Of a stretch of 5,226 nt of DNA, positions 1 to 5,226 are shown one piece after another. Position 1 is the stretch's first letter, and each line of letters starts with the position of its first letter. The stretch covers positions 1-5,226 of the forward strand of contig QNBU01000095.1 of NCBI GenBank assembly GCA_003644215.1. The letters run 5' to 3'. The notes beneath the pieces were generated by a model. The model was not told the DNA's origin, ran no database searches, and saw nothing but the letters and a program-made list of their open reading frames with translations. Source of the DNA: Planctomycetota bacterium (GTDB lineage: Bacteria > Planctomycetota > Phycisphaerae > Sedimentisphaerales > Anaerohalosphaeraceae). The position numbers and the translations under genes were made by a program.

Positions 1-564
1 CCGGTTATTGTTACCAAGCCAGGTCAAAAAGGTGGAGATGTGAAGTTCTCTCGCGTAAAAAATGACATCGAAAAATATTTGAAACAACGACGAGATACAT
101 ATCTAACACTTTTTATTGATTATTATGGCATTAAGTCGGATTGGCCCGGTCTAAGTGAGGCAAAACTTAAAAATAATCCAGAGGAAAAAGCTGAGCAAAT
201 CAATCAAGCTACGCTAGGGGAAATAGAAGAGCTTTGGCCAAGATGCAGACCTGCTATGCGTTTTATTCCCTATATTGCTATGCATGAGTTTGAGGCATTA
301 CTTTTTAGCAACTCGACGATCCTTGCCCAAAAGCTGAATGTGCAAACATCTTGTGTTGATTCAATCTTAAACGAGTGTGGTGGGCCGGAAAATATCGACG
401 ATTCCCCACAAACAGCGCCATCGAAGCGTTTGGAATCTCTTAGCCCCAGATTTAAGAAAACAACAACAGGCATTGCAATTGCCAAAGAAATTGGAGTGCC
501 TGCAATTAGGGGGAGATGCCCCATCTTTAATGAGTGGCTGACGAAATTAGAATCTCTTGCATAG
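1..564 (+). CDS. DUF4276-family protein, 5' end cut off by the window
   Basis: The frame is open from base 1 to a TAG at 562-564, followed at once by a second TAG (565-567), giving 187 visible residues. A GTG at 40-42 could be taken as a start, but the residues before it (ending GQKGGD) continue naturally into the family pattern GG..V..V..DI..L, so the true start lies to the left and roughly the first quarter is missing. Family-like blocks are DYYG at 118-129, MRFIPYIAMHEFEALLF around 256-306, APSKR at 415-429 and a C-terminal CPIFNEWLTKLESL. These match DUF4276 as I know it; complete members usually begin with a V(E)G.TE-type motif that would be off the window. That motif together with the D.YG block suggests a TOPRIM-like metal-binding fold, which is inference. 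Members are commonly encoded beside AAA/SMC-like ATPases, so a partner may lie upstream. No enzymatic activity can be assigned. G+C is about 41.5% against about 51% in the next gene, which hints at a different origin. Confidence 0.82.
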   Translation, partial: PVIVTKPGQKGGDVKFSRVKNDIEKYLKQRRDTYLTLFIDYYGIKSDWPGLSEAKLKNNPEEKAEQINQATLGEIEELWPRCRPAMRFIPYIAMHEFEALLFSNSTILAQKLNVQTSCVDSILNECGGPENIDDSPQTAPSKRLESLSPRFKKTTTGIAIAKEIGVPAIRGRCPIFNEWLTKLESLA

Positions 565-580
565 TAGAAAGTTTTAAGCG

Positions 581-1264
581 ATGCTCAAAGCGGTGATATT
601 TGATTTTGACGGGGTGATTGCCGATTCAGAGGCCTTGCATTATGATGCGCTGAATACGGTGTTTAACCGATATGGGGTCGATATTCCGAAAGAGGTTCAT
701 TGGGATAAGTATCTCGGCTATTCGGATCGTGAGAATATCGAAGCGGTCAATGTTGATTATAGGATGCAATGGGATAATGCCAGGGTGCAGGTATTGATCG
801 GCGAGAAAAAGGTTGTGTTCGATGAGCTTATTGTCAGCGGTTCGATTATTATCGAGGGCGTGTCGGTATTTATTCAACGGTTGATCAACGGCGGTGTTCG
901 CCGGGCGATTTGTTCCGGGGCATTGCGAAGCGATATCGATCTGATGCTGGCTGGGATGGCTTTCAAGGATGCGTTTGAGGTGATTGTTTCCGCCGATGAT
1001 GTTGCCCACGGCAAGCCCGATCCGGAAGGATACTTGCTGGCCCTAAGCAAACTCAATCAAAAGGGATCAAGTCACATTAAAGCAAATCAGTGTGTTGTCA
1101 TCGAGGATTCCCACTGGGGCCTGGAAGCCGCGGCTGCGGCCGGAATGCACCCGATTGCGGTAACCAATACCTATCCCCGGAGCAAACTGGCCCAAGAGGA
1201 GCGAATAGTCGTTGATCGATTGGATGAGTTGACAGTGGATGAGTTGTCCGCCCTTTGCGAGTAA
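581..1264 (+). CDS. HAD-superfamily (subfamily IA) phosphatase or phosphomutase
   Basis: This is a predicted cytoplasmic Mg2+-dependent phosphoryl-transfer enzyme of 227 residues, a normal length for the group. All four HAD motifs are present: motif I DFDGV with nucleophile D8 and acid/base D10; motif II S112 in ICSG; motif III K145 in GKPDPEG; motif IV the acidic pair E175-D176 in VIEDSHWG. Residues about 15-85 form the small helical C1 cap, with LGYSDRE inside it. The ED form of motif IV and the GKPDP block put it with the beta-phosphoglucomutase / phosphoglycolate phosphatase / CbbY-like proteins. The substrate cannot be read from the sequence: a sugar phosphate or phosphoglycolate are both possible. 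The ATG is secure because an in-frame TAA lies at 575-577. There is no convincing Shine-Dalgarno sequence before it. The start is 16 nt after the DUF4276 stop, so read-through or coupling is possible, but the two products have no obvious functional link. Confidence 0.9.
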   Translation: MLKAVIFDFDGVIADSEALHYDALNTVFNRYGVDIPKEVHWDKYLGYSDRENIEAVNVDYRMQWDNARVQVLIGEKKVVFDELIVSGSIIIEGVSVFIQRLINGGVRRAICSGALRSDIDLMLAGMAFKDAFEVIVSADDVAHGKPDPEGYLLALSKLNQKGSSHIKANQCVVIEDSHWGLEAAAAAGMHPIAVTNTYPRSKLAQEERIVVDRLDELTVDELSALCE

Positions 1265-1315
1265 ATTTGGAATATTGCGCTATTTGTCTTTTTGGTTAAG
1301 TGTCCAGCGCTATAG

Positions 1316-1350
1316 TAAATAGCATTTTTTTGCATTGAAAATGCTATTTA
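1316..1350. repeat. Perfect 13-bp AT-rich inverted repeat (possible terminator or operator)
   Basis: The arm at 1316-1328 (taaatagcatttt) is the exact reverse complement of 1338-1350, with a 9-base spacer. G-T and A-T pairs can extend the stem outward by about three positions (1313-1315 with 1351-1353). It lies 51 bases after the HAD stop and its right arm ends 11 bases before the -35 box of the dnaG promoter. It could end transcription from the HAD gene, but the stem is AT-rich and no clean T run follows it on either strand, so it is not a typical intrinsic terminator. As a palindrome just upstream of a promoter it could instead bind a dimeric regulator. The repeat is certain; its role is open. 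Confidence 0.75.
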
Positions 1351-1361
1351 TTGGCTTCAGC

Positions 1362-1389
1362 TTGACTTTTTGACCTCTTCTTCTATACT
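1362..1389 (+). promoter_or_regulatory. Sigma-70-type promoter for dnaG-rpoD
   Basis: The -35 box TTGACT (1362-1367) and -10 box TATACT (1384-1389) each match the housekeeping consensus at five of six positions and are 16 bp apart. The expected transcription start is near 1396. The spacer is pyrimidine-rich, and there is no extended -10 TG. This is the only strong promoter pair I found in the gap before dnaG. Its consensus form implies recognition by the sigma factor encoded two genes downstream, so the operon would be transcribed with its own product. Prediction is by motif only. Confidence 0.68.
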
Positions 1390-1495
1390 CTACTGTCTAT
1401 TCAATTTTTATTGAGTGCCGGAGAGCGTGCATCGCCAACAAGGAAGCTTCAAGCAGATCGTTGGTCGGTTTGAGTTTATAAGAATATTACCGTTA

Positions 1496-1509
1496 CCCCT
1501 GAAGAGGGG
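1496..1509 (+). promoter_or_regulatory. GC-rich hairpin just upstream of the dnaG ribosome binding site
   Basis: CCCCT (1496-1500) pairs perfectly with AGGGG (1505-1509) around the four-base loop GAAG. It ends 13 bases before the GGAG ribosome binding site. There is no T run after it, so it is unlikely to be a terminator. Its position suggests an effect on ribosome access or transcript stability, which is inference. Confidence 0.5.
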
Positions 1510-1522
1510 GCTATAGCACCAC

Positions 1523-1526
1523 GGAG
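1523..1526 (+). promoter_or_regulatory. Ribosome binding site that fixes the dnaG TTG start
   Basis: GGAG lies 5 bases before the TTG at 1532. The same frame has a TAG stop at 1514-1516, and the codons between that stop and the TTG (CAC CAC GGA GTC GTA) include no ATG, GTG or TTG start. The zinc-finger domain needs the N-terminal residues encoded right after this TTG, so no later start is reasonable. Confidence 0.75.
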
Positions 1527-1531
1527 TCGTA

Positions 1532-3340
1532 TTGGCTGGTAAGTGGGACTACAATCTGATCAGCCGGATTCAACAGGCCAATGACATTGTCGATGTTATT
1601 TCTGAGCATCTGAATCTGGAAAAAAAAGGCAAGGAAATGGTCGGACTGTGTCCGTTCCATACTGACCATAAGCCCAGTATGTTTGTCAGCCCCGTTAAGC
1701 AGATATTTAAGTGCTTTGCCTGTGGCGCTGGCGGTGATGTCTTGAAGTTTGTCCAGATGAGGGAGAATCTGACATTCCCCCAAACGGTCCAGCGGCTTGC
1801 CAAACGGGCCGGGATCGATATTGAACCCGTTCAGCGACGCAGCAATGGCCCCGAAGGTGAACAACTCGATTCATTAAAGCTGGAAAAAATAAATGCTTGG
1901 GCGTTAAAAAATTGGATCGAAAATTTATGGCGTCCCGAAACGGGTGCGGCAGTCCGAAAATATATAACGAACCGGGGCCTTTCCGAGGAACTCGCTCGAA
2001 AATGGCAGCTTGGTTTTGCAGTCGATGCGTGGGATGACTTGACCGGCAAGGCCGCTCATAAAACCGATGCCGCTAAATATCTGACTCAGGCCGGATTGGC
2101 AGTCGGGCGGGAGCAGGGAGGGTGTTATGACAAGTTTAGAAATCGGTTGATGTTTCCGATTATGGATGTAACCGGTCGTGTGATCGGTTTTGGCGGACGA
2201 ACACTCGGCGATGATCCGGCCAAGTATATGAACTCTCCGGCGACGGTATTGTTTGATAAGAGCCAGTCGCTGTACGGTCTCTCTCAGGCACGCGAGGCGA
2301 TTTCACTGAGCGGTACGGCGGTTGTGGTCGAGGGATATACCGATGTGATGATGGCGCATCAGCTCGGAAGCGAAAATGTCGTCGCCGCGTTGGGGAAGCG
2401 TTTAACCAGCGGCCATGCGAGAATACTCCGGCGATATGCCAAACGCATAGTACTGATTTTTGACAGCGATGTCGCCGGCAAGGCTGCCGCTGACAGGGCA
2501 ATGGAGGTTTGTCTCGAACAAAAAATTGATGTTCGGCTTGCCTTTGCGCCGAATGGTAAGGATCCGTGTGATTATCTGCTCGAAGCCGGCGTCGAAGCAT
2601 TCAGGAATCTGATTGATGCCGCCGAAGATGTACTGGAGTTCAAATGGGGACTGCTGAACGAACAGCTCCGGGCAGGGCAAAATCTTTCAGATCGTACCGA
2701 GGCGATTCGCCGGTTTTTGCAGACGGCGGCCTTGGCGTTGCAGGCCCGGCAGATGGATTCGGTCAGTCGGACGGTTGTACTGGGGCGGCTCAGTGAGTTG
2801 TTGGGGATTTCCGTCAGCCGTATTGAGCAGGAAATCGCTGCCATTCTAAAGCAAAAACGCCGCCGTTCGCGACCGGATGCTGCGGATGAGCAGGTGGATA
2901 TAGATCCCGACGAGCGTGTGGATTTGGCCTCAAAGGCGCAGCGGGAGATTTTGGAGGCCGTTCTGGGACATCCCGATTGCTTCGGACAGGTGGCCGCACG
3001 AGTTTCAGTAAGCGACTTTGGCCCGGATGAACAGCTAAGAGAGTTGGCAGAGGCCATTTTTGGGCTTTTTGCAGGGAATGCTCCTTTGCAGCTATCGCAA
3101 CTATACGGCCGGGTTGAGTCTTCTGCCGCAGGCAATTTGCTGACGGAACTGCAAGCAGCCGCTGAACAAAAAACGAACCTGTTGAGTCAATTAGACGGTG
3201 CCCTTGCAGCACTGGAAAACCGCACACACAGTCGCCGGATTCAGTTACTCAAGCAAGGTATGGATAAAGACAATGAACTAAAACAGATGCTTAGTCAAAT
3301 TGCCCAAAAGGGGCCAAATTTGAGAAATGCAGGAATTTAA
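1532..3340 (+). CDS. dnaG: DNA primase DnaG
   Basis: DnaG makes the short RNA primers for lagging-strand and origin-initiated DNA synthesis and acts at the fork with the DnaB helicase. At 602 residues it is close to the usual size (E. coli 581). An N-terminal CHC2 zinc-binding domain has C40, H43, C61 and C64 as ligands. The RNA polymerase core follows, with the basic patch KFRNRLMFP (201-209) and GFGGR (219-223). The TOPRIM domain has E267 in VVVEGYTD, the pair D311/D313 in FDSDVAG, and DPCDYL (344-349), which supply the metal-binding acids. From about 440 the sequence turns basic and then acidic, a probable linker, followed by a helical C-terminal region (about 465-602) in the place of the helicase-binding domain; that part is poorly conserved and assigned by position. 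The start is TTG, which often limits expression. One oddity is LGKRLT at 287-292, where relatives usually have LGT.LT. rpoD follows after 14 nt, so the two are almost certainly co-transcribed. Confidence 0.97.
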   Translation: MAGKWDYNLISRIQQANDIVDVISEHLNLEKKGKEMVGLCPFHTDHKPSMFVSPVKQIFKCFACGAGGDVLKFVQMRENLTFPQTVQRLAKRAGIDIEPVQRRSNGPEGEQLDSLKLEKINAWALKNWIENLWRPETGAAVRKYITNRGLSEELARKWQLGFAVDAWDDLTGKAAHKTDAAKYLTQAGLAVGREQGGCYDKFRNRLMFPIMDVTGRVIGFGGRTLGDDPAKYMNSPATVLFDKSQSLYGLSQAREAISLSGTAVVVEGYTDVMMAHQLGSENVVAALGKRLTSGHARILRRYAKRIVLIFDSDVAGKAAADRAMEVCLEQKIDVRLAFAPNGKDPCDYLLEAGVEAFRNLIDAAEDVLEFKWGLLNEQLRAGQNLSDRTEAIRRFLQTAALALQARQMDSVSRTVVLGRLSELLGISVSRIEQEIAAILKQKRRRSRPDAADEQVDIDPDERVDLASKAQREILEAVLGHPDCFGQVAARVSVSDFGPDEQLRELAEAIFGLFAGNAPLQLSQLYGRVESSAAGNLLTELQAAAEQKTNLLSQLDGALAALENRTHSRRIQLLKQGMDKDNELKQMLSQIAQKGPNLRNAGI

Positions 3341-3343
3341 GGA
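3339..3343 (+). promoter_or_regulatory. Ribosome binding site of rpoD overlapping the dnaG stop codon
   Basis: AAGGA at 3339-3343 includes the last two bases of the dnaG TAA stop (3338-3340) and lies 11 bases before the rpoD ATG, slightly longer than ideal. A ribosome finishing dnaG would cover this site, so translation of rpoD may be coupled to that of dnaG. No other good site is seen in the 14-nt gap. Confidence 0.55.
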
Positions 3344-3354
3344 CTTGTAAATAA

Positions 3355-5184
3355 ATGACTTCAAAAAAGGACGAAAAGCAGCCGCAGATTCAGGAACAGG
3401 ATGTCGCTGAACAGGTTCAGGATATTAAGGGTTCTGAATCGAATGACAAATCCGCCGAGCATGACGGAAAGTCAGTGGTCGCTGCCCCAGAGAAAGAATC
3501 CGATGCTTCCAAAGCCGCCCGCATGGAAAAAATCGAACAAACAATTAAAGCGATTATTGCTAAGGCCAAAAAGAAGGGGTTTCTGACATACGAGCAGTTG
3601 AACGACACGCTCCCGGACGAAATTATCAGTCCTGCGCGGCTGGACAGTCTCCTGATGACCTTTGATGAAATGGGAATTCGGTTATTAGACGAGGCCGATG
3701 CCGCGAAAGAGGAGGACGACAGTTTTGCCGATGTCGATAAAATCGGACACAGCGAGGCCGAGGACGACCTTGCCCTTGAAGCGGCGCTAACAGAGCCGGA
3801 GGTTCGTAAGATTGATGATCCGATACGGATGTATCTGACACAAATGGGCGAAATTCCGTTATTGACACGCGAAGAAGAGATCAATCTTGCCAGAAAGATC
3901 GAACTGACACGACTGGCGTTTCGGCGTAAAGTGCTTGAAAGTGATTATTGCTCCAGAGCCGCAGTGGAAATTCTTCAGCAGGTTGACGAGGGGGCGTTGC
4001 CATTTGACCGGACGATGAAGATGAGTAGCGGGGAAACCCATGAAAGATCCGTTATTAAAGCCCGCATCCCAGTCAATATGGATACGGTGAACAAGTTGCT
4101 GGATCGTAATACGGATATTTTTGCGGCGTCAGGTCAGACAGATGATGCGGATGTGATAAGACAAAATCTTAAGCAGATTCGTCGAAATCGCAGGAAGATC
4201 GCCTCACTGCTTGAAGAACTGAGTTTGCGGACCAGTCGCATTCAGCCAATGATGAAAAAACTCCAAGGCATTCAGCAAAAGATGCATCAGTTGCAGAAGT
4301 TGATCGAAACGGGACCGACGCAGGATTATGACCCTGAAGATATTGAGGCGATGAAGCAGGAACTAATGGGGATGCAGGAACTGATCCTGGAAACGCCAAA
4401 TCAGTTAGATAAACGCTTGCGGGCCGTAGAAGCGGTGCATGCTCAATACGAAGGCGCCAAACGGAATCTTTCCGGCGGTAATTTGCGGCTGGTTGTTTCG
4501 ATTGCAAAGAAATACCGAAATCGAGGTCTGAGCTTTCTTGATGTCATCCAGGAAGGTAATACCGGCCTGATGCGGGCTGTGGATAAATACGAGTATCGCA
4601 GAGGATATAAATTCAGCACCTATGCCACATGGTGGATTCGGCAGGCGATTACCAGGGCCATTGCCGATCATGCCAGAACGATTCGTATTCCGGTTCACAT
4701 GATCGAAACGATGAGCAAACTCCGCACGATCAGCAAGAACCTGCTGCAAAAATTTGGCCGGGAGGCGACCATTGAAGAGATTGCCGAAGTGGCCAAAATG
4801 AGTATATCCGAAACCCGTCGTGTCCTGAAGATCAGCAAGCATCCGTTTAGTCTGGATCGTCCCATCGGCGAGAGCGAGGATAGTTACTTTGGCGACTTCA
4901 TTGAAGATGATACGGCTGAATCGCCCGTTCAGTCTGCCACGCAGGAAATGCTCAAGGACCGCATTGACGAAGTGCTTACGACCTTAACCTATCGTGAACG
5001 CGAAATCATTAAGCTGCGATATGGTATTGGCGATGGCTACACCTATACGCTGGAAGAAGTAGGCCGTATCTTCAAGGTAACGCGCGAGCGTGTCCGGCAG
5101 GTTGAGGCCAAGGCGATTCGCAAACTCCAGCACCCGGTGCGTTCGAGAAAACTGGAAGGATTTATGGACGATCACTCGAATTAG
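3355..5184 (+). CDS. rpoD: Primary (housekeeping) RNA polymerase sigma factor RpoD / SigA
   Basis: This subunit directs RNA polymerase to the promoters of most growth genes. It has 609 residues, close to E. coli sigma-70 (613). After a charged, low-complexity tail (1-55) come region 1.1 (about 56-113, with KKKGFLTYEQLND); an acidic stretch (114-150); region 1.2 (152-187, DDPIRMYLTQMGEIPLLTRE); a non-conserved spacer (about 190-365) containing a probable coiled coil around 265-345; region 2 (about 368-445, with NLRLVVSIAKKY, DVIQEGN and the -10-reading YKFSTYATWWIRQAI); region 3 (about 447-525, with FSLDRPIGESEDS and GDFIEDD); and region 4 (about 535-602), whose helix-turn-helix VTRERVRQVEAKAIRKL reads the -35 box. 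A region 1.1 plus complete regions 2 to 4 marks a group 1 sigma factor, not an alternative one. The spacer block LPFDRT (215-220) and GYTYTLEEVG (561-570) look planctomycete-like from memory. It is the second gene of the dnaG operon; no internal promoter was evident. Confidence 0.97.
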   Translation: MTSKKDEKQPQIQEQDVAEQVQDIKGSESNDKSAEHDGKSVVAAPEKESDASKAARMEKIEQTIKAIIAKAKKKGFLTYEQLNDTLPDEIISPARLDSLLMTFDEMGIRLLDEADAAKEEDDSFADVDKIGHSEAEDDLALEAALTEPEVRKIDDPIRMYLTQMGEIPLLTREEEINLARKIELTRLAFRRKVLESDYCSRAAVEILQQVDEGALPFDRTMKMSSGETHERSVIKARIPVNMDTVNKLLDRNTDIFAASGQTDDADVIRQNLKQIRRNRRKIASLLEELSLRTSRIQPMMKKLQGIQQKMHQLQKLIETGPTQDYDPEDIEAMKQELMGMQELILETPNQLDKRLRAVEAVHAQYEGAKRNLSGGNLRLVVSIAKKYRNRGLSFLDVIQEGNTGLMRAVDKYEYRRGYKFSTYATWWIRQAITRAIADHARTIRIPVHMIETMSKLRTISKNLLQKFGREATIEEIAEVAKMSISETRRVLKISKHPFSLDRPIGESEDSYFGDFIEDDTAESPVQSATQEMLKDRIDEVLTTLTYREREIIKLRYGIGDGYTYTLEEVGRIFKVTRERVRQVEAKAIRKLQHPVRSRKLEGFMDDHSN

Positions 5185-5192
5185 CCGTTAGT

Positions 5193-5219
5193 GGAACACG
5201 GGCTTCCAGCCTGTGCTGG
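5193..5219. repeat. Overlapping GC-rich palindromes after rpoD; probable dispersed-repeat fragment, possible terminator
   Basis: Starting nine bases after the rpoD stop, the sequence can fold in mutually exclusive ways: CACGGGCT (5197-5204) with AGCCTGTG (5208-5215), eight pairs with one G-U and a TCC loop; CCAGC (5206-5210) with GCTGG (5215-5219), perfect; and GGAA (5193-5196) with TTCC (5204-5207). This 'GGCTTCCAGCC(T)GTG' wording resembles short repeats that I recall being scattered, often in tandem, through planctomycete and some other genomes. No T run is visible before the window ends, so a terminator role is uncertain. The element is probably cut by the right edge. Confidence 0.5.
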
Positions 5220-5226
5220 GATAGCG

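Larger units (their letters stand above)
1396..1531 (+). promoter_or_regulatory. Long 5' leader of dnaG with small hairpins
   Basis: If transcription starts near 1396, about 135 nt precede the dnaG start. Pairings visible by eye are a 5-bp stem TCAAT/ATTGA (1401-1405 with 1410-1414, TTTT loop) right after the start site; a weaker 6-bp stem GCCAAC/GTTGGT (1434-1439 with 1460-1465, one G-U) that can enclose the palindrome GAAGCTTC (1443-1450); and the tight hairpin at 1496-1509. I do not recognise a known riboswitch or ribosomal-protein leader. No ATG occurs in it. The left boundary depends on the predicted promoter. Confidence 0.45.

Noticed and set aside
40..564. Treating the first gene as complete from GTG at 40
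   Set aside because: The frame is open to base 1 and the upstream residues fit the DUF4276 pattern; the conserved N-terminal block would otherwise be missing.
626..1009. Open frame of 127 codons on the minus strand
   Set aside because: It lies inside the HAD gene, whose four motifs are intact, and its translation has no recognisable family features.
1277..1313. 7-bp direct repeat GCGCTAT at 1277-1283 and 1307-1313, 30 bp apart
   Set aside because: Too short to separate from chance in 267 bases; no further copies form an array in the gap.
1292..1320. Second promoter candidate with TTGGTT and TATAGT or GTAAAT
   Set aside because: Spacing is wrong (13 bp for TATAGT) or the -10 is poor; the 1362-1389 pair is much better.
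1370..1398. Alternative -35 TTGACC at 1370-1375
   Set aside because: No acceptable -10 box occurs 16-18 bp downstream; the TTGACT at 1362 pairs correctly with TATACT.
1496..1510. CCCCT/AGGGG hairpin as an intrinsic terminator or attenuator
   Set aside because: The stem is only 5 bp and no T run follows it, so it is kept only as a leader hairpin.
2572..3135. Long minus-strand open frame (187 codons) within dnaG
   Set aside because: The translation is rich in S, R and A with low complexity, typical of the antisense of a coding strand; dnaG explains the region.
3417..3884. Minus-strand open frame of 155 codons opposite the rpoD N-terminal part
   Set aside because: It is serine-rich antisense of the acidic, charged rpoD tail, with no start signal or domain.

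Overview
The window looks like a piece of a bacterial chromosome, most likely from Planctomycetota and perhaps the Phycisphaerae. The best evidence is the primary sigma factor. It has a long spacer between regions 1.2 and 2.1 containing an LPFDRT-type block, and GYTYTLEEVGRIFK at the start of region 4.2; I recall both from planctomycete RpoD proteins. Phylum placement is an inference from memory and was not searched. Base composition is moderate: hand counts give about 41-42% G+C for the first gene and about 51% for the second, and sampled lines of dnaG run from about 53 to 60%.

Layout, all genes on the + strand. (1) 1-564: the 3' part of a DUF4276-family gene, cut by the left edge. This family is often paired with an ATPase gene and is suspected to be TOPRIM-like. 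(2) 581-1264: a complete HAD-superfamily phosphatase or phosphomutase with all four catalytic motifs. (3) 1265-1531: a 267-bp AT-rich gap holding a perfect 13-bp inverted repeat, a near-consensus sigma-70 promoter (TTGACT, 16 bp, TATACT) and about 135 nt of untranslated leader with small hairpins. (4) 1532-3340: dnaG primase, starting at TTG. (5) 3355-5184: rpoD, the housekeeping sigma factor, 14 nt after dnaG. (6) 5185-5226: a short tail with overlapping GC-rich palindromes that resembles a dispersed repeat cut by the right edge.

dnaG and rpoD form the core of the 'macromolecular synthesis' operon known from many bacteria, linking replication priming to transcription initiation. Here rpsU (ribosomal protein S21), the usual first gene in gamma-proteobacteria, is absent; the operon has its own promoter and a long leader. 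That promoter fits the consensus read by RpoD, so rpoD is probably transcribed by its own product. The HAD gene and the DUF4276 gene belong to a separate upstream unit. The DUF4276 gene differs in composition and family type from its core-gene neighbours and may be the edge of an accessory, possibly defence-related, cassette lying to the left.

No RNA gene, CRISPR array, insertion sequence or attachment site is visible. The region is mostly ordinary core genome. The points worth following are the dnaG leader, the DUF4276 boundary, a substituted motif in the DnaG TOPRIM domain and the terminal repeat.
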